Origin: Olsenella porci
GTDB taxonomy: Bacteria; Actinomycetota; Coriobacteriia; Coriobacteriales; Atopobiaceae
Assembly: GCF_009695875.1 (NCBI RefSeq)
Contig: NZ_VUNC01000008.1
Location: 57,089-121,088 of the forward strand
Direction of reading: 5' to 3'
DNA: 64,000 nucleotides
Part shown: piece after piece, positions 34,473-42,921 of the stretch
How positions within the stretch are numbered: the first letter of the stretch is position 1
Layout: each line of letters begins with the position of its first letter
Made by a program: the position numbers and the translations under genes
Notes under the pieces: model-generated
The model's database searches: none
Told to the model about the DNA's origin: nothing
What the model saw: only the letters and a program-made list of their open reading frames with translations

Positions 34473-36533
34473 ATGGCGCCAAGGCAGCCCATAGTCATCG
34501 ACGTCCCCTTTCGCGAGGACGACCGCGAGGTCGAGCAGAGCATCGACGACGTCGACCGCGAGGTCGATGGCCGTGCGGTCTCGCGGGAGGACCGGGCGCT
34601 CCTGAAGACCTTCCCGACGGTCTACATCATCCACGGCAAGCGTCACGAGCGCATGCGCAGCGGGTTCGAGCGCGACAGGTTCTTGGTGTACGTGGGTGAG
34701 ACAAACTCCATCGTGCGCCGGACCAAGGAGCACTACTCGGACGACGTCACGTACCGCTCGGAACGCGGCAGAAAGGCGTGGCACCAGCTGAACCAGTCGG
34801 ACGCCCGCATGCTGGTCATTGGCCAGGACCATTTCAACAAGTCGCTCACGCTCGACCTCGAGAACACCTTCCTGAGCTACCTCCTCGCGTCCGACGTGGA
34901 GGACGTGACCCTGGTCAACGGGCGCGGCAACCCCCAGGACGATTACTTCACCAAGCGCGAGCTCCCCGCCATCACATCTGCGGCGTGGCGCAAGCTCAAC
35001 CGGTACGAGCCGCGGCTCTTTCCGGCGGAGTCGGTCATCCGGGATTCCGCCATCTTCAAGGCATCGCCGTTCCACGCCCTCGGGAGGGACCAGCTCAACG
35101 CGGAGGACGCGATTCTCGCCCGCCTGCGCCAGGCGCTGCCAAGCGGGGGAGAGGTGCCGTCAAACCCGGACGCGCCCGTATCCACCGGCGAGCTCATTGT
35201 GGTCGAGGGCATGGCGGGGACCGGCAAGACCGTGCTTTTGAGCCACCTGTTCCTTCGCATCATGAACGAGCTTGGGTCAGGCGAGAGGACCGTGGACGCG
35301 TGCCTGCTGGTCAACCACAAGGAGCAGCTCACCGTATACAACGCCATCATGCGCCGGCTCGCACTCCAGGGGTCGGACGGCAAGGTGGTCCTGGCGCCGA
35401 CGCAGTTCATCAACCAGCACAGCGAACTGGGGCATGGCAGGGGGCTTGACAGGCAGGACCATCCCATGCACCCCGTGGACATCGCGCTCGTGGACGAGGC
35501 ACACCTCCTCCTCAACGAGGGCAACCAGGGGTATCGCGGCTCAAGGAACATGCTCGTGGACATCATGCGTCGCGCACGGGTCGTCGTGGCGGTATACGAC
35601 CTGGGGCAGGTGCTGAGGAAGTCGCAGGAGCTTGCCCCAGAGATGAGGGACGCCCTGTTTCCGCAGGATCGCTTCCCGGGCCGCTGCACCGAGTGCCCGC
35701 GGAGGCAGGCCGAGCTCGACCGCCTCCCGTTTCACGTCTCCAACCTGCTGCTCCGCCAGCAGTATCGCATCGACGCCTGCGACGAGGTCATCGCGTGGAT
35801 CGACGACTTCGCCAGTGGGAGGGGCGTGGGCCCGATTCCCCACGACATCCCGCGGGACGGGCACGAGCCCTACCAAATCAGGGTCTTCGACTCCCCGTTC
35901 GAGCTGAGGTCAGCGATCGAGGAACGGGCGCTGACCTTCGACGATAAGTCGGGCGAGATGGTCGACGACACGTCCCACGGGCTCTCCCGCATGCTTGCCA
36001 CGTACGACTGGCCGTACTCCAGCAAGTCGCACCCCGCATTTGGAGGGGTGTGGGAGGTCCGTATCGTTCGGGAGGAGAGCCACTGGGTCTCACTTGGGCA
36101 GGATGGCCACCGGCAGGACAGTCAATCCGACACCGGCGAGGCGGGTTCCTCGGAGTGCTTCCACATGCCGTGGAACTACCAGACTGTCCAGACGCCCGCG
36201 GAGGCGAGGCGGGACAAGGGCAAGGCATGGGCGGAGCAGAGCCACACCCTGGGCGAGTGCGGATCCATCTACACCATCCAGGGGTTCGACCTCAACTACG
36301 CCGGCGTCATCATCGGCCCGTCCGTTTGCTGGCGCGATGGGCACCTGGTGTTCGACCCCACCAAGAGCTGCAACAGCCAGGCCATCAACGGAAGCGAGAG
36401 GCCCGAGGATAACCTCAGGCACGAGCTCAACGTCCTGCTCAAGCGCGGGGTGCACGGCCTGTACCTCTTTGCTGTCGACGAGGGGCTGGAACGCCGCCTG
36501 CTCGACATGCAGCTGGCGGGCTCCGAGGGATAG
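34473..36533 (+). CDS. GIY-YIG / DUF2075 helicase-like protein
   Basis: A 686-residue protein. Residues about 47-150 are a GIY-YIG nuclease-type domain (TVYIIHGK...FLVYVGETNSIVRRTKEHY). From about 235 a P-loop NTPase of the DUF2075 family follows, with Walker A VEGMAGTGKTVLL near residue 250 and Walker B IALVDEAHLLL, and the C-terminal SF1-helicase-like motif TIQGFDLNYAGVIIGP. DUF2075 proteins are superfamily 1-related and often carry nuclease domains in defence settings. The ATG at 34473 follows AGGGAGG. The catalytic tyrosines and arginine of GIY-YIG appear conserved, but activity is unproven. Partner gene: the MazG-like enzyme upstream. Confidence 0.85.
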   Translation: MAPRQPIVIDVPFREDDREVEQSIDDVDREVDGRAVSREDRALLKTFPTVYIIHGKRHERMRSGFERDRFLVYVGETNSIVRRTKEHYSDDVTYRSERGRKAWHQLNQSDARMLVIGQDHFNKSLTLDLENTFLSYLLASDVEDVTLVNGRGNPQDDYFTKRELPAITSAAWRKLNRYEPRLFPAESVIRDSAIFKASPFHALGRDQLNAEDAILARLRQALPSGGEVPSNPDAPVSTGELIVVEGMAGTGKTVLLSHLFLRIMNELGSGERTVDACLLVNHKEQLTVYNAIMRRLALQGSDGKVVLAPTQFINQHSELGHGRGLDRQDHPMHPVDIALVDEAHLLLNEGNQGYRGSRNMLVDIMRRARVVVAVYDLGQVLRKSQELAPEMRDALFPQDRFPGRCTECPRRQAELDRLPFHVSNLLLRQQYRIDACDEVIAWIDDFASGRGVGPIPHDIPRDGHEPYQIRVFDSPFELRSAIEERALTFDDKSGEMVDDTSHGLSRMLATYDWPYSSKSHPAFGGVWEVRIVREESHWVSLGQDGHRQDSQSDTGEAGSSECFHMPWNYQTVQTPAEARRDKGKAWAEQSHTLGECGSIYTIQGFDLNYAGVIIGPSVCWRDGHLVFDPTKSCNSQAINGSERPEDNLRHELNVLLKRGVHGLYLFAVDEGLERRLLDMQLAGSEG

Positions 36534-36608
36534 GTGCCGTTCTGAGGCTTGCACGAACGCATCCTGCAACCGCCGGAGGACACCGGTACCAAGCCGTTGG
36601 CCCCGCCG

Positions 36609-36669
36609 CTTGCTAATTGTGGGCCATCCCACTTACTGATTATGGTCGCCAAGACTTACCGATTGTGGG
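36609..36669 (+). repeat. Three direct repeats with a 23-bp period
   Basis: CTTRCYRATTRTGGK occurs at 36609-36623, 36632-36646 and 36655-36669, each start exactly 23 bp after the previous one; the intervening 8 bp differ. The array lies 76 bp after the DUF2075 stop codon. It could be a protein-binding array or a decayed tandem repeat. Confidence 0.6.
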
Positions 36670-36725
36670 AATGTCGAGGGCTTGATGCCACCGATTTAGC
36701 TTCCTTGGGAGGGTCCCAAGTAAGG

Positions 36726-36893
36726 CTGCTGAGAAAACTCGAGTGTTGGCAATCGGGAGGTGCCCAGCCGCTGAGAAAAGGCGAGTGTTTGCAGCCAGAG
36801 GTGCTTCGGGGCCCTGTTTCTCTGCCATTACTCGCATTTCCTCGGCAGTCGAGGCTTTCAGATTGCCATAACTCGCATTTCCTCAGCAGGCAT
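36726..36893. repeat. Cluster of four REP-like intergenic repeats
   Basis: Two plus-strand copies (36726-36756, 36770-36793) and two minus-strand copies (36822-36848, 36861-36893) of the TGCTGAGGAAATGCGAG...GGCAAT unit, related to those at 5516-5693 and 45932-45966. The last copy runs into brnQ and supplies its stop codon (TGA of GCTGAGG). Confidence 0.7.
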
Positions 36894-38256
36894 GGTGCGC
36901 ATGGGCGATTTCACCGACCACAGTCCCCGCGACAAACCCCAGGACGCCCGGGACAACCCAGCCCAGCCCCATGGAGGACAGGGGAAGGCGATCGAGGGGA
37001 AGTGCAAGGCCGGAGGCGAACGCTTCGCGCAGCGCAGAGAGCGTGCTCACGGCGCCGACGCATGCCATCGAGACGCGCCAGGGCAGCACGTGTCGCTGAG
37101 ACCCGGGCACGAGGCCCATCGCCACGGCGCAGATTCCCATGGGATAGAGGGCCATAAGCACGGGCACCGAGTAAGCGAGGATGGCGGTGAGGCCGACGTT
37201 GGAGAGACCGCACGACACTAACGCGATGAGCATCGCCCAGGCACGGTACGAGAGTCGTGGGAAGGTCTTGGCAAAGTACTCGCCGATGGAGGAGACCAGC
37301 CCCACGCACACGTTGAAACAGGCGATGAGGAAGACGGCGGCGGTGAGCACGGCTCCTGCGGTTCCAAAATGCATGGAGGCCGCGAGCGAGATGACCTCGG
37401 CCCCGTTCTGTGCCCGTGGCATTACGGTGCCCATCCTCGAGCCCAGGTAGCTGAGGGCGCAGTACACGACCGCCATGAGCGCGCCCGCGACGACGCCCGA
37501 CCGCGCGACCTGGCGGGCGACCGCATCGGGCCTGGTGACCCCGAGGCTGCGGATGCTGCTGGTGATGACCACGCCAAAGGCGAGCGAGGCGAGAAGGTCG
37601 AGCGTCTGGTAGCCCTGGAGGAAGCCCGCCACCGCCGGCGTCGCGGCGTAGCCCGTCTGCGCCTCCGCGAGCGGGTCCCCGGCGGGTGCCACCACCTGCG
37701 CCGCGACCATCAGCACGAGGAGGGCGATCAGCAGAGGCCCCGTCACCTTGCCCATGAGGCGGACGATCCGAGTTGGGTGGAGGGCCAAGGCAAGCGCCGC
37801 GGCGAAGAAGGCGAGCGAGAACAGCAGCCTAAAGGCGCCAGCATCCCCTCCCGAGGGGAGTAGCGGACTCACCATCTCGAAGGAGGTCGAGGCGGTTCGA
37901 GGGATGGCGAGTAGGGGTCCTATGGCCAGGTAGGTGAGAATCGCGAACACGCGCGAGAACCTCGTCCCGATGCGGTCGAGGAGAGACCCCGCGGTCCCCG
38001 CGCGGGCTATGGCCACGATGGCGGCGATGGGCAGGCCCACCCCGGAGACCAGGTACCCCAGCGTCGCAGCCACGACGTTGGGCCCCGCCTGTACGCCCAG
38101 CAGCGGGGCTATGATCAGGTTGCCCGCCCCAAAGAACATGGAGAAGAGGGCGACCCCCACCTCAAGCGACCCACGGGCGCCGAGGGTCTTGCCCGTCTCG
38201 CCCGCGTCCCGGGCCATTCCCTCGCGCTCTTCCATGTCTTGAGCAGATGATTCCAT
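36883..38256 (-). CDS. brnQ: Branched-chain amino acid carrier BrnQ
   Basis: A 457-residue membrane protein of the LIVCS family, which imports leucine, isoleucine and valine with sodium or protons. The FSMFFGAGNLIIAPLLG segment near residues 38-54 is the family signature (FxxFFGAGNLIFPP), and about 12 hydrophobic segments follow. The start at 38256 has GGGGGAGAG just upstream on the minus strand. The 3' end overlaps a copy of the intergenic repeat, so its last codons (GEIAHAHHAC) and stop come partly from that repeat. It is divergent from the TPP-controlled operon; single-gene transcription is likely. Confidence 0.92.
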   Translation of the reverse strand: MESSAQDMEEREGMARDAGETGKTLGARGSLEVGVALFSMFFGAGNLIIAPLLGVQAGPNVVAATLGYLVSGVGLPIAAIVAIARAGTAGSLLDRIGTRFSRVFAILTYLAIGPLLAIPRTASTSFEMVSPLLPSGGDAGAFRLLFSLAFFAAALALALHPTRIVRLMGKVTGPLLIALLVLMVAAQVVAPAGDPLAEAQTGYAATPAVAGFLQGYQTLDLLASLAFGVVITSSIRSLGVTRPDAVARQVARSGVVAGALMAVVYCALSYLGSRMGTVMPRAQNGAEVISLAASMHFGTAGAVLTAAVFLIACFNVCVGLVSSIGEYFAKTFPRLSYRAWAMLIALVSCGLSNVGLTAILAYSVPVLMALYPMGICAVAMGLVPGSQRHVLPWRVSMACVGAVSTLSALREAFASGLALPLDRLPLSSMGLGWVVPGVLGFVAGTVVGEIAHAHHAC

Positions 38257-38472
38257 CGTCTCTCCCCCAACAAGTCAAAACCACGACGGAAGAGTATGAC
38301 CAATTCCTCCTCTTCGAGTGCTGATGACCAATTGGATCCTTTGAGCAACGCGCGTGACTTGGACGTCGATCGCCATGCCGAATATCTGTCTCGGGAGGGG
38401 TCGTGGCCAAAGTCCCCGAACCCTCCTGCAGAAACCCATGACCCAAGGGGGAGACGCCCCTCCCCCTTGCGC

Positions 38473-38478
38473 TACAAT
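38473..38478 (+). promoter_or_regulatory. -10 element of the thiamine operon
   Basis: TACAAT lies 12 bp before the first bases of the TPP aptamer, placing transcription start at about 38486. No good -35 is seen at the proper distance. Confidence 0.4.
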
Positions 38479-38490
38479 GGCACGCGACAA

Positions 38491-38578
38491 ACGGGGGCTG
38501 GCGCACGCCGGCTGAGAATGGGCCCAGCAACGCGGCCCTGACCGAACCTGATCCGGGTAATGCCGGCGTAGGGACCAG
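38491..38578 (+). ncRNA. TPP riboswitch (THI element)
   Basis: The conserved aptamer blocks are present in order: GGGGGCTGGCGCACGCC, GCTGAGAATGG, then ACCTGATCCGGGTAATGCC and GGCGTAGGGA. This is the thiamine pyrophosphate-binding leader. A terminator hairpin with TTTT follows at 38593-38623, so TPP binding most likely stops transcription before the thiamine-binding protein and ThiXYZ genes. Confidence 0.93.
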
Positions 38579-38592
38579 AGCACCGGATGTTC

Positions 38593-38623
38593 GGGGCGCC
38601 TACGTGGAGTGGGCGCCCCTTTT
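38593..38623 (+). terminator. Riboswitch-controlled terminator
   Basis: GGGGCGCC (38593-38600) pairs with GGCGCCCC (38612-38619) and is followed by TTTT (38620-38623). It lies between the TPP aptamer and the first gene, 22 bp before the ATG at 38645. Confidence 0.85.
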
Positions 38624-38644
38624 GGCGTCCGGAAGGGAAGCTGC

Positions 38645-38986
38645 ATGGACTGTAGCGTGGCAATCCAGTTTCTGCCCATGGACTCCAAGTCCGACGAGGA
38701 GACCTGTCGAGTGGTGGACGCGGTGATCGCCTACATCGACTCGACGGGCCTGAACTACTTCGTGGGTCCGTTCGAGACCGCCATCGAGGGTGACTACGAC
38801 GCGTGCATGGAGGTCGTGAAGAACTGCCAGCTCGTGGGTGCCAAGGCGGGCTGCGGTTCGATGATGACCTACGTCAAGATCGACTACCGTCCCGGCGGGG
38901 ACGTCATGTCCACCGAGCACAAGGTCTCCAAGTACCACGAGGGCGACCCCGAGTTTGCGCCCACGGGCAAGGCGGAGGTCGCGTAG
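38645..38986 (+). CDS. Thiamine-binding protein, MTH1187/YkoF family
   Basis: A 113-residue ferredoxin-like-fold protein of the MTH1187/YkoF (DUF77) thiamine-binding group. The N-terminal strand CSVAIQFLPM and the later YIDSTGLNYFVGPFETAIEGDYDACMEVV are typical of the family, which binds thiamine or its precursors in the cytoplasm. It is the first gene behind the TPP riboswitch and is followed after 3 bp by the permease gene, the usual arrangement in actinobacteria and Firmicutes. The ATG at 38645 has GGAAGGGAAG 4 bases upstream. It may buffer or channel the imported pyrimidine or thiamine; the exact ligand is not certain. Confidence 0.85.
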   Translation: MDCSVAIQFLPMDSKSDEETCRVVDAVIAYIDSTGLNYFVGPFETAIEGDYDACMEVVKNCQLVGAKAGCGSMMTYVKIDYRPGGDVMSTEHKVSKYHEGDPEFAPTGKAEVA

Positions 38987-38989
38987 CCC

Positions 38990-39796
38990 ATGGCACAAGG
39001 CTCCAGGGGAGAGGCCCGTCCCGCCCCGCATGGCACCGGTCGCGCCCGGCGCGTGGCGATCCCGCTCGTGACCACGCTCGCCATCCTCATGGCGTGGCAG
39101 CTGCTGGTAGTGTGCGGCATCGTGCCCAACTTCATGCTGCCCACGCCCACGCAGGTGATGGCGGCGCTGGTGGGGGACTTCCCGCTGCTGGTCTCCAACT
39201 CCGCCACCACGCTCGCCGAGTCCGCACTCGGCCTCGTGATCGGCTGCGCCGTGGGCTTTGCCTTCGCGGTGCTCATGGACCGGTTCGAGGGCTTTCGCCT
39301 GGCGTTCTCGCCGCTCATCACCATCTCGCAGACCATCCCCACCATCGCCGTGGCGCCGATCCTCATCCTGTGGCTGGGATACGGGCTGGCTCCCAAGGTG
39401 GTCCTCGTGGTGCTCACCACGTTCTTCCCCATCACGGTGTCGCTGGTCTCGGGCTTTCAGTCGGTCGACCCCGACATGGTCGACCTCATGCGCACCATGA
39501 ACGCCACGCGCTGGCAGATCTTCTGGCAGGTCAAGATGCCTGCCGCCGCCGAGCAGTTCTTCAGTGGTCTGCGCATCAGCGCTACCTACGCCATCGTGGG
39601 CGCCGTGATCAGCGAGTGGCTGGGCGGCTTCAGCGGCCTGGGCGTGTACATGACCCGGGTGCGCAAGTCCTTCTCGTACGACCGCATGTTTGCGGTGATC
39701 ATCATCATCTCTGCACTGTCGCTGGCGCTCATGGGGCTCGTCGACGCCCTCCAGCGCCTCTGCATGCCCTGGAAGAGGGCAGAAGGGGAGAAGTAA
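38990..39796 (+). CDS. thiX: ABC transporter permease ThiX (thiamine-pyrimidine precursor uptake)
   Basis: A 268-residue membrane permease of the SsuC/TauC type with about six hydrophobic segments. The cytoplasmic EAA loop, which docks the ATPase, is visible in KMPAAAEQFFSGLRISATYA. TPP riboswitch control, the NMT1-type binding protein next to it and the order thiamine-binding protein-X-Y-Z identify it as the permease for a thiamine pyrimidine precursor (hydroxymethyl- or formylaminopyrimidine). It ends 1 bp before thiY. Confidence 0.88.
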   Translation: MAQGSRGEARPAPHGTGRARRVAIPLVTTLAILMAWQLLVVCGIVPNFMLPTPTQVMAALVGDFPLLVSNSATTLAESALGLVIGCAVGFAFAVLMDRFEGFRLAFSPLITISQTIPTIAVAPILILWLGYGLAPKVVLVVLTTFFPITVSLVSGFQSVDPDMVDLMRTMNATRWQIFWQVKMPAAAEQFFSGLRISATYAIVGAVISEWLGGFSGLGVYMTRVRKSFSYDRMFAVIIIISALSLALMGLVDALQRLCMPWKRAEGEK

Positions 39797-39797
39797 C

Positions 39798-40835
39798 ATG
39801 AACAGCATCTCTCGTCGCCAGTTCCTCGCAGCGAGCGGCCTCGCCCTGGGGTCCGTCGCCCTCGCTGGCTGCGGTGCCTCCGCATCCAAGGGTGGCTCGG
39901 CGTTAGACTCGGGCGCCGGCTCCACTGCCAAGACCAAGATCACGTTCTGCCTGGACTACACGCCCAACACCAACCACACGGGTATCTACGTGGCCAAGGA
40001 GAAGGGCTACTACGCGGACGAGGGCATCGACATCGACATCGTTCAGCCCGCCGAGGACACGGCGGAGGCCATGATCGGCTCCGGCCAGGCTCAGCTGGGC
40101 GTGTCGTACCAGGACTACATCGCCAACGCCCTCGCGTCCGACAACCCGCTGCCCATCCAGGCGGTGGCCGCGATCATCCAGCACAACACCTCGGGCATCA
40201 TGAGCCGCAAGGAGGACGGCATCACCAGCGCCAAACACATGGAGGATCACGTGTACGACACCTGGAACATGCCCGTTGAGCAGGCCACCATCAAGGACGT
40301 GGTCGAGGCCGACGGCGGCGACTACTCCAAGGTCAAGATGGTGTCCGTCTCCACCGACGACGAGGTGACCAGCCTCAAGAACAAGCAGTTTGACTGCGTG
40401 TGGGTGTACGAGGGCTGGGCCGTCCAGAACGCCATCGTCCAGGACTTTGCCTACAACTACTTCAGCTTCATAAGCATCGACGACAAGCTCGACTTCTACA
40501 CGCCGGTGCTTGCCGCCAACAACGACTTCTGCAAGAAGAGCCCCGACGTGGTGAAGGCCTTCGTCCGCGCCACCAAGAAGGGGTACGAGTACGCCGTCAA
40601 GGACCCCGACGGCGCGGCGCAGATCCTGTGTGACGCGGTCCCCGAGCTCGACTCCAAGCTCGTGCGCCAGAGCCAGAGCTACCTCAAGGACCAGTACGTC
40701 GCCGACGCCAAGAGCTGGGGCGTCATCGACAAGGACCGCTGGGCCACCTACTTCAAGTGGCTCAACGACAACAAGCTCGTCAACAACCAGCTGGACGTCA
40801 ACTCCGGCTGGACCATGGACTACCTGGAGGCCTAG
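39798..40835 (+). CDS. thiY: ABC transporter substrate-binding lipoprotein ThiY
   Basis: A 345-residue lipoprotein of the NMT1/THI5 family. The signal sequence carries SRRQFLAASG, a twin-arginine-like motif, and a lipobox LAGC that gives the mature N-terminal Cys (about residue 26), so export may use Tat. The mature part has the family signature CLDYTPNTNHTGIYVAKEKGYY and the later substrate-loop region. It captures the pyrimidine precursor of thiamine outside the membrane and delivers it to ThiX. The gene lies in the TPP-riboswitch operon between thiX and thiZ. Confidence 0.9.
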   Translation: MNSISRRQFLAASGLALGSVALAGCGASASKGGSALDSGAGSTAKTKITFCLDYTPNTNHTGIYVAKEKGYYADEGIDIDIVQPAEDTAEAMIGSGQAQLGVSYQDYIANALASDNPLPIQAVAAIIQHNTSGIMSRKEDGITSAKHMEDHVYDTWNMPVEQATIKDVVEADGGDYSKVKMVSVSTDDEVTSLKNKQFDCVWVYEGWAVQNAIVQDFAYNYFSFISIDDKLDFYTPVLAANNDFCKKSPDVVKAFVRATKKGYEYAVKDPDGAAQILCDAVPELDSKLVRQSQSYLKDQYVADAKSWGVIDKDRWATYFKWLNDNKLVNNQLDVNSGWTMDYLEA

Positions 40836-40836
40836 C

Positions 40837-41700
40837 GTGCTGCGACGCAAGCGCGATGCACCAGGCGCGGACGGCGGGGAAGAGGGGACGGTCCCCTCTC
40901 CCGCAACCAGTTCCGCCGGCAGCGGCGATCCCCTCGCCCCCAGCCTGGAGGCGCGCAGCCTGACGCTGGCCTGGGAGGGTGGTCCCGACGTGGTCCGCGA
41001 CGTCAGCCTCCACGTGGGGAGCGGCGAGGTCGTGTGCCTGGTCGGACGCTCCGGCTGCGGCAAGACCACCATCCTGCACGCGCTGAGCGGCCTCACGCGC
41101 CCGGTGAGCGGGATGGTGCTCCTGCACGGCCGCGACGTCACCGGCACGCCTGGCCACGTGAGCTACATGCTGCAGAAGGACCTTCTCATCCCCAGCAAGC
41201 GCATCATCGACAACGTGTGCCTGCCGCTGGTGGTGGGTGGCATGTCGCGCGCCGAGGCACGCGCCAAGGCCGAGCCCCTGATGGAGCGCTTTGGCCTCGC
41301 GGGCACGGAGGAGCGCTGGCCGGGCGAGCTCTCGGGCGGCATGCGCCAGCGCGCCGCGTTCATGCGCACGTACCTTATGGGCAACGACGTGGTGCTGCTC
41401 GACGAGCCCTTCTCCGCCCTGGACGCGCTCACGCGCACCGACATGCGCGGCTGGTACTGCCGCATGTCCGCAGAGCTCTCGCTGGCGACCCTCGCCATAA
41501 CGCACGACGTGGACGAGGCGGTGTCCATGGCGTCGCGGATCTACGTGCTGCGCGGCAACCCCTCCGGCGGCGTGCCCAGCACCATCGCCCGCGAGGTGGT
41601 CGTGGACCGTCCCAAGGGCGCGTCGGCCCCCGAGGAGTTTGCCCTCACGCCGGCCTTCCTCGAAGCCAAGCGCGAGGTCCTCTCCCTCCTGGGGGGCTAG
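40837..41700 (+). CDS. thiZ: ABC transporter ATP-binding protein ThiZ
   Basis: A 287-residue nucleotide-binding subunit. It has Walker A GRSGCGKTT, a Q-loop at YMLQKDLLIP, the signature LSGGMRQRAAF, Walker B VVLLDEPFSALD and the switch His in AITHDVDEA. It powers ThiXY. The GTG start at 40837 follows GGAGG by 6 bases and lies 1 bp after the thiY stop; the reading frame is open further upstream inside thiY but that part has no family similarity. The first 35 residues form a low-complexity extension before the ABC core begins at about LEARSLTLAW. Confidence 0.9.
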   Translation: MLRRKRDAPGADGGEEGTVPSPATSSAGSGDPLAPSLEARSLTLAWEGGPDVVRDVSLHVGSGEVVCLVGRSGCGKTTILHALSGLTRPVSGMVLLHGRDVTGTPGHVSYMLQKDLLIPSKRIIDNVCLPLVVGGMSRAEARAKAEPLMERFGLAGTEERWPGELSGGMRQRAAFMRTYLMGNDVVLLDEPFSALDALTRTDMRGWYCRMSAELSLATLAITHDVDEAVSMASRIYVLRGNPSGGVPSTIAREVVVDRPKGASAPEEFALTPAFLEAKREVLSLLGG

Positions 41701-41727
41701 CCTCCTCTCGCCCCCCCATCCCCACGC

Positions 41728-41759
41728 GCGGCCGTCCGTCGTCCCAGGCGGGCGGCCGC
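41728..41759 (+). terminator. Hairpin after thiZ
   Basis: GCGGCCGTCCG (41728-41738) pairs with CGGGCGGCCGC (41749-41759), 11 bp with one wobble and a 10-nt loop. It lies 28 bp after the thiZ stop and has no T-run. Likely the end of the thiamine operon. Confidence 0.5.
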
Positions 41760-41822
41760 ATCGCGTCTGACGCATCCTCGCCGCTGCGCTATGGTTGAGC
41801 CACCACGAGGACGGAGGCTGCC

Positions 41823-42731
41823 ATGCTCGACCAACGCGAGGGATACGTTCCCTTTGCCGGTTACCACACCTACTACCGCATAGCGGGTCACTGCGAGGAG
41901 GGCAAGCTGCCGCTACTGGTGCTGCACGGCGGGCCGGGCGCGGCGCACTACTACCTCCAGACGCTGGACGGCATCGCCGAGCGCTACGGGCGCGCCGTGG
42001 TCTACTACGACCAGATCAGCTGCGGCAGGTCAAAGACCCCTCCTCTTCCGGACAAGTGGGGATGCCGACTCTTCCTGGACGAGCTCGACTGCGTGAGAGA
42101 TGCACTCGGCCTGGGCCGCTGCCACATCCTGGGGCAGAGCTGGGGCGGCATGCTCGCGATGATGTACGCCATCGGCGAGCCGTGGCACCCGCACGGACAC
42201 GATGGCCTGGCGTCGATGGTCGTGGCCAGCTCGCCCGCGAGCATGGACCTGTGGCTGCACGAGGCGGTGCGCCTGCGCCACTACCTCCCGCCCCAGATGG
42301 ACCGTGCCCTCGCGCAGGCGGACGTCGACGGCGACTATGACCGTCCCGAGGTCCGCGCCGCGTCCGCGGAGTACTACCGCCGGCACGTCTCGCTCGTGCC
42401 CGAGGACGAGCGCCCGGACGGCCTGCACAGCCCCGAGCCCGACCCGGTGGGCGACGAGTGCTACCACTTCATGCAGGGGATGAGCGAGTTCGTGGTCACG
42501 GGGGCGCTCAAGGGCTGGAGCGTGGTGGACCAGCTCCCGGGCATCGACGTCCCCACGCTGGTGACGTCCGGCACGGCGGACGAGTGCACGCCGCTCATCG
42601 CCAAGCAGGTGGCGGACGGCATTCCCGGGGCGCGGTGGGAGCTCTTCCAGGACGGCACGCACTGGGTGCACGGGGAGCAGCCGGAGCGCTACAACGCGGT
42701 GGTCGAGGCCTTCTTGGAGGCCCACGAGTAG
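41823..42731 (+). CDS. Alpha/beta hydrolase, proline iminopeptidase-like
   Basis: A 302-residue cytoplasmic hydrolase of the prolyl iminopeptidase/tricorn-interacting factor F1 group, which removes N-terminal residues, often proline, from peptides. The oxyanion motif HGGPG (about residues 39-43), nucleophile elbow GQSWGG, acid region SGTADECTP and catalytic His in DGTHWVH are present in order. The ATG at 41823 has CGGAGG 6 bases upstream. It stands alone between the thiamine operon and glgB. Substrate preference cannot be read from sequence; other esterase-like activities are possible. Confidence 0.85.
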   Translation: MLDQREGYVPFAGYHTYYRIAGHCEEGKLPLLVLHGGPGAAHYYLQTLDGIAERYGRAVVYYDQISCGRSKTPPLPDKWGCRLFLDELDCVRDALGLGRCHILGQSWGGMLAMMYAIGEPWHPHGHDGLASMVVASSPASMDLWLHEAVRLRHYLPPQMDRALAQADVDGDYDRPEVRAASAEYYRRHVSLVPEDERPDGLHSPEPDPVGDECYHFMQGMSEFVVTGALKGWSVVDQLPGIDVPTLVTSGTADECTPLIAKQVADGIPGARWELFQDGTHWVHGEQPERYNAVVEAFLEAHE

Positions 42732-42921
42732 GTCGTCCGCGCCACTCTCGCCTGTACATGGCGGGAAGACGAGGCGAGCACGACGTTCACGCGCCGGCCG
42801 AGACCCTCTTTCCTGTCGCGGCCGATTGGTGGGTGCCGCGTGTCCGGGTGACATTAAAATGGGTTTGGAATCGTAGGGGACGGCCGGCGCCGGGCGCCGC
42901 CAGCGAGAGGCAGGGGGCCTC

